Below are positions 12,076-21,388 of a stretch of DNA of 64,000 nt, in pieces. Source of the stretch: Adiantum capillus-veneris (Eukaryota; Streptophyta; Polypodiopsida; Polypodiales; Pteridaceae); the NCBI GenBank assembly GCA_014529385.2, contig CM043950.1, forward strand, positions 82,656,843-82,720,842, in the 5' to 3' direction. Numbering within the stretch: the first letter of the stretch is position 1; each line of letters starts with the position of its first letter. The notes beneath the pieces are model-generated. The model did no database searches. It saw nothing but the letters and a program-made list of their open reading frames with translations, and was not told the DNA's origin. Made by a program: the position numbers and the translations under genes.

Positions 12076-12083
12076 GAATCCGA
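12076..12083. repeat. hAT target-site duplication, right copy
   Basis: GAATCCGA, directly after the terminal TGTAACTATG of the element. Confidence 0.8.
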
Positions 12084-12641
12084 ACCACTTGCTATCGATA
12101 CTAGGTGCAGTAGTAGCCATTGTAGTAATACCCTGCATTTCTAGCTGCATGAGACTCACTTCTATAATGTTGTGCAGGCACTGACCTCGATCTTACACTC
12201 GGCGAGCATGGCTCATGACGATTCACGCAAGGGCTGAGCCTGTAGATTCTATAACAGGCAGTACTCTTACCTAATTGTTGTATAAGCAGGAGTAGCATGC
12301 TAATGGATTATGGGGCAATTGCCTTCGACTTCCAGGTTATATTCTCTCGAGTCTCGTAGTCTCCATTTCTAGAAAGGGGGGCTGGGCCTCAGCCACAGCT
12401 GCCTGCTAATTCTACCAGTTTGTTGGCACTGACGCTCCTGATCGTATATAGCCACCCGGCCTGTACCAATGATCTCGCCTCTGATCGACACATAAACGGG
12501 CGCCCCTGCCCTGCGATAATAAATTAGGGCCTACTTAATTTTCTGATTGCCTTTCTTTTCCCTGCTTAAAAGTCCCCTCTCACCCTGCTCTCTTTTGCGG
12601 TTTCTTCTTGCAGACCAGGGGCAGCGGCAATAAGAAGAGCG
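12084..12641. other. Flanking DNA without a recognised gene
   Basis: Between the hAT element and the LINE I see no coding signature, repeat or RNA gene. It is the right-hand continuation of the hAT target locus. Confidence 0.5.
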
Positions 12642-14324
12642 ATGCACTCACTCTTTATAGAACCGTCGTCTCTCTCTCTTGCATGGTTGATCTCCAACTT
12701 TCCGGGGGGGATGCAACGTCACTTGGATGCTTTGCATAGGTTTGCCCACGAAAGTGGTTTGTCTGTCAACCTTGGCAAAACCAAGGTCATGGTATTTAAT
12801 ACCACCCCACGAGGTCAGCGCCCGCATTCACATACAGCCAGGAGACAGTGGAGTATATAGATGCTTACACTTACCTTGGAGTGGTTTTTAGTGGGCCAGC
12901 ATTTTCATTGAGGAGGACAGCAGAGACTAGATTGACCAGAGCCCATGCAGCATTGGGTAGATTAGAAAGGATGTGTTCACAGGTTCAGCTTCAGGAGCCT
13001 CGGACGAAGCTCTGGCTCTTTGACACTTTGGTGGCTTCTGCATTGCTTTATGGAGCTGAGATTTGGGGACTTTCATTGGATCATCACGGGAGGATAGGCC
13101 GCACTGATGGATGGGGGGACATGGAGAAGCCTCTGGTCTCTATGATCTCGCGGCTCATTAGAGCTAAGGCTTAAGTACCACGGGCTATTGTGCGAGCAGA
13201 GCTAGCTGCCCCCCCACTAGTGGTTGAGGCGCTCAGAAGATCTCTCCTTCATACACCGCATGTTGGAACTTCCCAGAGACAGATATGCCCGCCTTGCACT
13301 TGAGTCCTCTCGACAGTTAGCCATGCACGGAGATACAACATGCTGGTATGGGGAGATGACTCATGGTTTCAGGCGCATGGGTTCAACATGGACAGATTTC
13401 CTCCCTTCCAGTACTCACTGGATGCACCCTCTCTGACTCTTACACAATCCAAGATCACCAAGCTCATCCGCCAAGACCTGACTCAGCTAGACACCAGGAG
13501 GACATGGATACAGCCAGGACAGGAGCTGGGCACGAAGATGGCTTTCTACAGAGAGCATCTTCTCTAGCTTATGGAGGACAGTTTTGTGACGAGGCGCAGA
13601 TACATGGACACCCACTTGTCTCATGGGATACGATGTGCTATTGGCCAGATACATACATCTTCACACCATCTGCGGATCGAAACTAGGAGATACAGTGGAG
13701 TACCAGCAGAGGCCAGGACATGCCCCTTGTGTGATATCGAGCATGAGACAGAGTTGCACTACACATGCCACTGCCCCGTCTACTACGAGATACGAGGCCG
13801 CTTCCATGCTTGTTCAGAGAGGGCTCTGGACCACTCTCCAGAGTCATGCGGTATGAGGAGGATCAGAGATGCCTGGTTTTGTTTTTGCTCGAGCTGTGGA
13901 GACACAGAGAGAGATTGATGAGAGAAGAGGCTAGCCAATCTCAAAGACAGATCACAGACTTCTTTCGAGCTGCCACGGGACACCCGAAGGAGCTACCACC
14001 ACAGCAGAGCTCGTGGCCTCACACCAGAGACACATTGATTGACCGAGCGACCGAGCTGGTGAGATCCACACGCCCACGACTGCGGAGGACTACACATTAT
14101 TGACGGAGGCTGCATTAGAGGATTTGGATCACTTTGGCCCGATATGCACGACACCCCGTCAGACTATTGACCATGGAGGAGATGATAAGATCCGCCAGCG
14201 ACCGATGTTGGATCTCTTGTGATTTTGTCATCTTGTTACTCTGACTTTGTATCAGATCCACCACATTGTAACTTGCTGGTCTCATAGGTTACTTTGGCCT
14301 TTTGAAGACGTTAATATAACATTT

Positions 14325-14330
<6 letters not shown>
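12642..14330 (+). pseudogene. 5'-truncated LINE, 3' end of ORF2 and 3' UTR
   Basis: Plus-strand frames start in the RT thumb (SGLSVNLGKTKVMVF, about 12750), continue with YTYLGVVFSGPAF and LLYGAEIWGL (12860-13080), and reach a cysteine/histidine motif CPLCDIEHETELHYTCHCP (about 13715-13790) typical of the LINE ORF2 C-terminus. At least four frame changes and a stop near 13172 break it. The 3' UTR ends TTAATATAACATTTTATTT and runs into (TC)n. The 5' truncation inside RT is the usual outcome of target-primed reverse transcription. Clade not assigned. Confidence 0.85.

Positions 14331-14386
<56 letters not shown>
14330..14386. repeat. (TC)n tail of the LINE
   Basis: TC run starting directly at the LINE 3' end. 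The second LINE tail (28431 on) is followed by the same repeat. Confidence 0.9.
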
Positions 14387-14388
<2 letters not shown>

Positions 14389-14969
14389 CCCGTGTCTCTG
14401 CTTTAATCTGGCAATTCTATCGATTTCAATTTTAATCTACCTAGCCTAGAACCTACGCTGGAATTGTTCGACAATTTAATTAAATGGCCCGTCGCATTGA
14501 TGAGACCACACTCAAAGAGACATTGAACCTAGGACACATCACACCTAGCTAAACCAACGCTCTAATGCCGTGCTTCTTTGCCTCTTGTAGGCTTTGGATG
14601 TATGGGCTATGTTGAGGGGGATAGCAATATAAGATGTACTCTGCTTCAGTTCCTTAGGAGTCGGAAGCTTCATGCAATTGCACATGTGATAACTAGAGAT
14701 TGGCTTGTAGCGGGCCTGAAGTCTGAAGTCTGGAGATTGGAATTAGACTGAATTTGGTGGGCGACATGTGATAACTAGAGATTGGCTTGTAGCAGGCCTG
14801 AAGCTTGAAGCTCGAGCTTGGAATTAGATTGAATTTAGTGGGCGATAGTAGTGCCTAGCCAGGGATGTCTCAACATTCTAGGCCTTGTGGCGCGGATTGA
14901 CAGCGGGGCTACCAACTTCTGTAGCTTGCTGATTTCGTTTGAGTGGCCATATTCCTTGGGCCGACATGC
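14387..14969. other. Non-coding, with an 80-bp tandem duplication
   Basis: Two adjacent copies of an approximately 80-bp unit beginning GTGATAACTAGAGATTGGC lie at about 14687-14765 and 14767-14845, differing at a minority of positions. No gene is recognised. It precedes the part aligned to the second LINE tail. Confidence 0.7.
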
Positions 14970-15033
14970 ATGACGCCTGGTCAGACTGCTGACCATGGAG
15001 GAGATTGATGAGATCCGCCAGCACCGATGCTGG
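14970..15033 (+). pseudogene. Second LINE 3' tail, left part (split by element A)
   Basis: This matches the 3' region of the first LINE (14145-14200): GTCAGACT-TGACCATGGAGGAG and AGATCCGCCAGC-ACCGATG are shared. It stops at CTGG at 15030-15033. The tail resumes at 28249 with CTGGATCTCTTGTG, which corresponds to the unbroken GTTGGATCTCTTGTG of the first copy. Confidence 0.85.
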
Positions 15034-15869
15034 GGATGGGGGCTTTTCACAAGCCAAGCTCCCATACCCCTCTTCTCTCGTCCCCACCCCATGAAAACCC
15101 CCCTCTTATGGAGGGAGTGATAAAAGACATTGGAAAAAAGTAAGAAAAAAATAAAGTATGATTATGTAAATATATGAGAAAGGTAAAATAGGCCACCTCA
15201 TGCCTGCGGGGCAGCCCATCTTCACCTTGCCTCCTTTTTCTTCACTGTTGCCCCGCCGTGTGTCCCTTTTCCTCTCCTCCACTCAAAAGGTCAACCCCCT
15301 CTCTCTTCCCCTTGAACTTTCTCCTTTCTCTCTCCCCTCAAGCTACCCCACCTCTCACCAATAATGCATTATAACTCACCAATAATGCACCCTAACTCAC
15401 ATGTAACTTACCCTATCTTCCAAAATAGTATACCCCACCCCCTCTTTCTCTCTCCTATCATATCTCATGACCCAAATACCCCCCTCTCTCTCTAAAGGGC
15501 GCCATGTCTCCTGCCTTGTAGCTAAATAACCTCCCCCACACTCACACACACTCAGATTCATTGAAAAAAGGTGCCCACACACCCATCCCCACCCGGTGGT
15601 TACCTGATTTTTCTTGTGTTCACACACATCTACACACAGATTCACCTCTAAGCACACTCCCCTCTCTCCCCTCTTGTAATTACTTTATTCTCCATGTCAC
15701 CTCTCACTTTTTTTCATCAACCCATCTCTCTCTCTTAGTCTCTCTCTCATGAGACTGCTGTTCTGGCACATGTACACACAGCCAGACAAGTGGGGCCCAC
15801 AGTCACATGGCCTATGTAGATAATGATTTCTTCATTTCTAAATTCTAGAATTGCTCCCCCCTCCTCCCC

Positions 15870-15878
15870 TATATAAAG
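15870..15878 (+). promoter_or_regulatory. TATA box in 5' LTR of element A
   Basis: TATATAAAG after a C-rich run. The same site is in the 3' LTR at 27509-27517. It would drive the genomic transcript. Confidence 0.75.
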
Positions 15879-16349
15879 AGGGGTCACCATCACACTAAGG
15901 ACACAACATCACCAAAGAACACACTATGCACTGTGTGTGCCTAGTGCACACACAAACACCCACACCATCACCATCACCGCAATCACCATGCTTGTCTTGA
16001 GTATGACCTCTACACCCTTGGCTATGGAAGATGAAGGGCAACTAAATGAAGGATGATGGCCATAATCCTCGTGCGAGTCTTCGCCATCAACTCCCACCTA
16101 TCCTCCATGTGCTCTACCACTCTCTCCCTTCTCATTCCCCTACCCTATGCTCCCCATTTCATCGCATAATTCTCTAAATAAAGCTTAAGGTTTTTGTGAG
16201 TATGTTTTCTTGCAATGTTTTTCCCATGTGAGGTGTGTGGAATTGCCACCTAGTCTTGTGTTTTGGAGTGAGCTTGTGTATGTGTGAAGGGTGTGCAGAT
16301 TCGCCATCCTTTTGTGATGCCTAAGTACTAAGCCGCTATACCCCCTCCC

Positions 16350-16352
<3 letters not shown>

Positions 16353-16397
<45 letters not shown>
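16353..16397. repeat. (CT)n in 5' LTR of element A
   Basis: CT run ending about 213 bp before the LTR end; its counterpart in the 3' LTR is at 27984-28034. Confidence 0.95.
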
Positions 16398-16400
<3 letters not shown>

Positions 16401-16610
16401 TGATCTCATTCCCTTTCCTTTTCATCATTACTCCCAAGCATCCATCTCTCTTGGATGAAAACTTTGTTATGGTGGTGTGTTGTTTGTGTCCTAGCCACTG
16501 AAGCTAGGTGGTGCCCCCTGTTTGCTTTACCATGACAGGCTCGAGGCGCGCCATTCGGTCCCCGGTGTTTTAGAGGCCGTCGGGGTTCGGGGTTCGCTTT
16601 GCTCCCGTTA

Positions 16611-16632
16611 TTTGGTGTCTCCACGGAGGATC
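16611..16632 (+). other. Primer-binding site of element A
   Basis: Two bases after the 5' LTR comes TGGTGTCTCCACGGAGGATC. The second Tat family has the similar TTGGTGCCCCCACGGAGGAA at the same place. Position and TGG start fit a tRNA-primed minus-strand start site; I do not name the tRNA. Confidence 0.7.
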
Positions 16633-17339
16633 TTTTTATGAAACCCTTCAGTTTACAAGAATGAAACCCTTAACACTAGGTTGGTAATGAGACACTTTTA
16701 TGTCCTGTTAAGTGACCATTTTCCTCGAATTGTGTCAAGAGTTTTAAAATGGATTTTGAGGTGCTATCTATCTAGAAAGTTGTCTCATGAGCTGAAAAAA
16801 ACTCGACATTTTTTTGGAATATCAATTCCATCTTTAACCTTGTCCTTGCACAACATTTCACAACCTAAATTGTGTGAAAAAACGGGTCCTGTTTTTGGCT
16901 TTTTTCAACTTTTTGCAACTATACCACTCTAGAATTCATGTTTGTGAGGTCTATAATGCTAGAGAACTATCTTTAGTAGTCCTCAGCATGTCCTGATGCA
17001 TCTAGGGAGAAATAAATGTTAAAGTTCTAAGTTATGACCAAATTACAAAAATTGTCAAATCTTGTTTTTTAGCCACTTTTAGCTCTTCTATGATTTCTTT
17101 GGTGGCTTTCATAATATCCAAATGCATTTGTGATTTTCTATGCCGCATATTTTAACATAAAGCTAATACTCCTTGAGTTTTAGGGCACCTAATATCCTAT
17201 TTTGCATAGTAGACAACGATGGTTGATTTTTTCAATTATAGAAGAAAACGAAACATTCTAGTATATCAAGTAGAGCTTTTTCAATATTGTTAGTTTCTTG
17301 TGACAACTACATGCATTTTGTAGGTAGTAACCATATCTA

Positions 17340-17481
17340 TGTTGAGCTTATATGTGAAGCTACTCAATATATGGCTTCTCTATATATGGCACCCAGGTGC
17401 CCTCTATATATACATCATCTCATGTGTGTATTCTACACACTTTGGGGTTCTACTTCTGTGCTCTCTCCTTCTCTCTCAACA
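17340..17481 (+). repeat. 5' LTR of the TRIM-like element
   Basis: 142 bp. Contains TATATATGG and TATATATAC TATA-like motifs and a CTCTCTCC tail before the terminal CA. Confidence 0.95.
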
Positions 17482-17493
17482 TGGTATCAGAGC
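17482..17493 (+). other. Primer-binding site, initiator tRNA-Met type
   Basis: TGGTATCAGAGC directly after the LTR, the common plant Ty1/copia and TRIM primer site. Confidence 0.92.
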
Positions 17494-17531
17494 AGTACGT
17501 TTTTGTTTTCGATTTTTCTCCTGATCAAAAT

Positions 17532-18400
17532 CGATTTTGCAGAAACTACTTTAGTAGAAGACCGGAATCGATGTGGTCTACAACTTTGCAGAAGAAAGTT
17601 TTTTCAAATTCTGCACTGATTTTGAGTTATCGTTCGCGGACTGTGTACATACCTGAAAAGCAACTTCCGCTTTTTGTTTTCGATTTTTCTGCTAATTAGA
17701 AACGATTTTGCAGAAACTACCTAGTGGAGAGACCGGAATCGATGTGGTCTACAACTTTGCAGAAGGAAGCGTTGTCAAATTCTGCACCGATTTTGAGTTA
17801 TCGTTCGCAGACTGCGTACATACCTGAAAAGCAACTTTCGCTTTTTGTTTTTGATTTTTCTGCTAATTAAAAACGATTTTGTAGAAACTACTCTCTAAAG
17901 AGACCGGAATCGATGTGGTCTACAACTTTGCAGAAGGAAGTGTTTTCAAATTCTGCACCGATTTTGAGTTATCGTTCGCGGACTGCGTACATACGTGAAA
18001 AGCAATTTTGTCTTTTTGTTTTTGATTTTTCTGCTTATTGAAAACGATTTTGCAGAAACTACTCACCAAAGAGACCGAAATCGATGTGGTCTACAACTAT
18101 GCAGAAGAAAGTGTTTTCAAATTCTGCACCGATTTTGAGTTATCGTTCGCGGATTGCGTACATACCTGAAAAGCAATTTTCTTTTTTTTTTTGTTTTTTA
18201 TTTTTCTGCTTATTGAAAACCATTTTGCAAAAACTACCCGCGTGAGAGACCGGAATCGATGTGCTCTACAACTTTGCAGAAGAAACTACCACGATGGGGA
18301 TTGGAATCGATGTGGTCTATAACTTTGCAGAAGAAAGTTTCTCTAAATTCTGCACCGATTTTGGGTTATCGTCTCGGACTGCGAATATGTTTGAAAATCA
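17532..18400 (+). repeat. 171-bp tandem repeat array inside the TRIM
   Basis: Units starting near CGATTTTGCAGAAACTAC occur at 17532, 17703, 17874, 18045 and 18221, spacing 171, 171, 171 and 176 bp, then a short partial unit. Each includes a GACCGGAATCGATGTGGTC block and an ATTTTGAGTTATCGTTCGC block. There is no open frame across the units. Confidence 0.93.
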
Positions 18401-18664
18401 AAATTTTACTTTTTGCTTTTGATTTTTCTCATAATTGAAAACTTCTCAATTATATTTTTCCTCATCAATCATATATTTGTTACTGACGTAACTTTGCTGC
18501 AGAAGCTAGTTACACATCGTTCCGATTCAGTCGAGCCGTTGATGATCGTCCAAATTCTATCGAGCTACTGTTGGTACATAATCTTTTGTTATATGATATA
18601 CTCGTTCATTGATTCTCGTATAATTATTCTTTTAGAGATATAGTTTACGTCATTTTATTGATAA

Positions 18665-19080
18665 TTTCTCATTGATACCATAGTGATTTTGATGGTACCA
18701 TGATGATGTTTTGTTAATACTTTGGTCATGGTGATTTTCGTAGATACCATGATGATATGTCATTGATACCATGGTTATTCTCGGTGGTGACATGATGATA
18801 TTTCGTTGATACCATGGTTATTCTTGGTGATTCCATGATGATATTTCGTTGATTCCATGGTGATTTTTGTTGATACCATGATGATGTTTTGTTGATACCA
18901 TGGTTATTCTCGGTGATACCATGATGTTGTTTCGTTGATACCATGGTTATTCTCGGTGATGCCATGATGATGGTTCGTTGATACCATGGTTATTCTCGGT
19001 GATGCCATGATGTTGTTTCGTTGATACAATGATTATTCTCGGTGATTTCATGATGCTTTTCGTTGATACCATGATCATTT
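18665..19080. repeat. About 43-bp tandem repeat array inside the TRIM
   Basis: About nine diverged units built on TTGATACCATGG / TATTCTCGGTGATACCATGA. The minus-strand frame 18726-18965 is only a translation of this repeat. Confidence 0.9.
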
Positions 19081-19787
19081 ATTCATTTTTATTGATATAA
19101 TGATGATATTTTGTTAATACTTTGATGGTATTCATTGATCACTACATTGATAAATGTTGTTTTATGTAGTATATACACATATCATTTGTATCACGTAATC
19201 ACACATTTTGTACTTTTACGTTTATACTTTATGTACCATATGTTGTCGTGCGTATATATGTCGTCAAAAGAGTGGCGTCGCGAACCATCTCTTATGGCAT
19301 TGTGAACGTAATTATTTCATTAACGATCCTAATAATTTTCATGACATGTTTTTTTTGGAGTGTATGATCTATGTAGGATTGATCAAAGAATTGATTTTAT
19401 GAAGACAAACTTGGTGACAATAAAAGATTTATGAAGATATGTTTGGTGATGCCATATTGATGACAACATGAAGACATGTTTGGTGATGCGATATTGATGA
19501 CAAGCTACACAGCAGATTCACGGAGACACTTTTGATTACAAGCTAATCGATAGCTTTTACACCTCTTTATTGAACCTTTGTATTCATTATTATATTTGAT
19601 AGGATAGGAGTAATGTAACTCCTCATAAAACATTCATTGTAAAAGGAGTGATGTAGCTCCTCGTAAACATTTGTATATTCAATGATTTTTATAATATAAC
19701 GGTGGGTGTATATAGAGCTGTGGGTTTTTCCCTTGATCCCCCAAGGGTTTTTTCATCCACAGTTAGGGACCCTTATTTGAGCGGGGG

Positions 19788-19929
19788 TGTTGAGCTTATA
19801 TGTGAAGCTACTCAATATATGGCTTCTCTATATATGGCACCCAGGTCCCCTCTATATATACATCATCTCATGTGTGTATTCTACACACTTTGGGGTTCTA
19901 CTTCTGTGCTCTCTCCTTCTCTCTCAACA
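19788..19929 (+). repeat. 3' LTR of the TRIM-like element
   Basis: 142 bp, nearly identical to the 5' LTR by eye (a CAGGTGCC/CAGGTCCC difference is visible), so the insertion is young. ATCTA follows at 19930-19934. Confidence 0.95.
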
Positions 19930-20603
19930 ATCTAGTCATGAGGATCAAATTTGGCTAGATATTGAATAGTTTCTATGGGATTCCACAACTCATAATGTTG
20001 AACCCAGTTTTTTCATGTTTGTTGTATTTAGCACTTCATATTTTTCCCCAAGGTTCCCCTTGTAAAGAGATGTATTATTCTTTTGACATGATCCATGGCT
20101 CCTTATGAACCTAAAGGACAATAGGGAACTAAGAAAACATGCATATATTATTTGTATTGAGCGTGGCTATAGAAACTTTGATGATAGGTTTGCAGAATGG
20201 TAAAAATTCAACTTTTTTGTACCTATTTCTTTTGGCAAAACAAAAAATAGTGAGTGAGAAGCAACCATATGTTTTAATCACCAACCCATTGAAGTTAACT
20301 AGGGAATTTATCTCAAGTCCTACAAAAATCCCTAATCTTATTTTTATGCAACAAAACGTAAGAAATGACTGTTTTTCTGAAAATGTACTGGTCCATCAAC
20401 TTTGGAGGCTTGGTGTGACCAAAAGATGGGAAATTTTACAAGTTTCTTATTTTTCCCATGTGTAGTAGGCCTTGAACTATAACCTCATGAAAGGATTTTA
20501 CAAAATGAGTGGATCTACTATGGTTTTGGAGGTTTTTTTCAAAACCTTGAAAGGACACTTTTATGTCCTATTAGGTTACCAACCTAGTGTTAAACTATTG
20601 TGA

Positions 20604-21069
20604 ATGGATGAATGGCTAGCAGGATTTGCTAATTGGACGACAGAAGAAGAAGAGCTCCAAGCACAACTAGACAAACTCCGCATCTCCATCGAAGCTCGAG
20701 TGCCAGGCGTAACGGTAATCGATTTGCAGTGGGAGAGTCAACCAACACGCCAAACCCAGTGGATATACATAGGCCAAGTGCCAAGAAGAAGAAGGAGAAG
20801 GTCGAAACCATGTCCGCAACCTACAACCAACCCACAACAACAAAATGGAAGGAGCTCTACACAATAGATAATCAACACTATTCTACTTTGAGAATCGGGT
20901 AACTCAAGTCACCGAGGTAATTATCACAGTCAGTTTTCAAGTCGCACTTGATGCTGCAGCACAGATAACGGAATCAGTGGCTCACACTCTCCCTAGAGAA
21001 ACTAGGGATCTACTGAGTTTGTTTCAGGAAAGAACACCACCCTCTCCCACAAGCTTGGACAGTGACTAA
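20604..21069 (+). pseudogene. Leader ORF of element A, frameshifted
   Basis: Downstream of the TTAA insertion an ATG at 20604 opens an acidic, coiled-coil-like N-terminus (MDEWLAGFANWTTEEEELQA) running to 20867. The reading then seems to pass through a second frame (to 20902) and a third (about 20880-21069, with FQVALDAAAQITESVAHTL) ending at a TGA... TAA context near 21069. I recognise no family. An extra ORF upstream of gag is known in some Tat-lineage elements (Ogre), so this may be a decayed version; that is inference. Confidence 0.35.
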
Positions 21070-21086
21070 GCACCTCTAAGCTTCAC

Positions 21087-21305
21087 ATGAATCAGTACAA
21101 CCTACCTCAAGACAGATCACACATACCAACACATGTACGCTCAATCAAGGTAATACTGGATTTGAAGGCTCACTACCAGCACGTCATTGACACCATGCCG
21201 GGTGGGGAGCGGTTTTTGGAGGTTCTGGCATCAGATCAACCATTTGTCTTACCTTTGGTACAAGGCAATGTATCGTTTGACGTTTTAATCTATGTCCTAG
21301 TATAA
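21087..21305 (+). CDS. Conserved small pre-gag ORF, 72 codons (element A)
   Basis: ATG at 21087, stop at 21303-21305, 83 nt before the gag ATG. The product ends EVLASDQPFVLPLV...SFDVLIYVLV. Minus-strand ORFs before gag in the second Tat family (31017-31235, 31257-31469, 47213-47431, 47453-47665) have the same length and a shared C-terminal pattern: G-x-x-R, E-(x)2-AS-(x)2-P-(x)2-LPL, then S-x-DV-x-I-(x)2-L. I know no family with this pattern. Conservation of length, start, stop and distance to gag suggests a translated peptide or a leader element under selection. Confidence 0.6.
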   Translation: MNQYNLPQDRSHIPTHVRSIKVILDLKAHYQHVIDTMPGGERFLEVLASDQPFVLPLVQGNVSFDVLIYVLV

Positions 21306-21388
21306 GAGGGTATACACGCCTCCTTGTAAAGAAGAAAAAAACTTTTGCAAGTTAAGCAGTGTGTCTTTCTAGCTCTCTCTCAGTAATC

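Larger units (their letters stand above)
15034..16610 (+). repeat. 5' LTR of element A (1577 bp)
   Basis: It begins GGATGGGGGCTTTTCAC; the 3' LTR has TGATGGGGGC, so the first base appears mutated. It ends CTCCCGTTA where the 3' LTR has CTCCCGTCA. Contains TATATAAAG at 15870-15878, AATAAA near 16186 and (CT)n at 16353-16397. The two LTRs differ at only scattered positions over 1.57 kb, suggesting a fairly recent insertion. Confidence 0.93.
17340..19929 (+). mobile_element. TRIM-like non-autonomous LTR element (142-bp LTRs)
   Basis: Two 142-bp LTRs (17340-17481, 19788-19929), each with TGTTGA...TCAACA ends, flank 2.3 kb without coding capacity. A TGGTATCAGAGC primer-binding site (initiator tRNA-Met type) abuts the 5' LTR, and a GAGCGGGGG polypurine tract abuts the 3' LTR. 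ATCTA flanks both ends (17335-17339, 19930-19934). Copy 2 of the host TTAA element has the empty site with a single ATCTA, proving the insertion. The interior is made of two tandem-repeat arrays. It must use proteins of another LTR element, probably Ty1/copia judging by the primer site. Confidence 0.95.
16674..20589. mobile_element. TTAA-flanked inverted-repeat element, copy 1
   Basis: Starts CACTAGGTTGGTAA and ends with its inverse TTACCAACCTAGTG, flanked by TTAA at 16670-16673 and 20590-20593. Subterminal near-palindromes GACACTTTTATGTCC / GGACATAAAAGTGTCC follow each TIR. No transposase is present; frames such as 16681-16932 and 20139-20465 show no known domain. A TRIM-like retroelement is nested inside. 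Subtracting it and its 5-bp duplication leaves 1321 bp, exactly the length of copy 2 (43347-44667). TTAA duplication suggests piggyBac-type mobilisation; TA with an ACACTAGG end (Tc1/mariner-like) fits the borders too. Confidence 0.88.

Noticed and set aside
16674-16690. CACTA (En/Spm) assignment for the element starting CACTAGG
   Set aside because: The flanking duplication is TTAA in both copies, not 3 bp, and no CACTA transposase or subterminal repeats are present.
17482-17500. tRNA gene at TGGTATCAGAGC
   Set aside because: It is only the complement of a tRNA 3' end, i.e. a primer-binding site; no cloverleaf is present.
17532-18400. 171-bp tandem repeat as a centromeric satellite
   Set aside because: The unit length is suggestive, but there are only about five units, all inside a defined LTR-LTR element.
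18726-18965. Minus-strand repetitive ORF rich in NNHGIN
   Set aside because: It is the shadow of the 43-bp tandem array inside a non-coding retroelement; stops are absent only because of the repeat.
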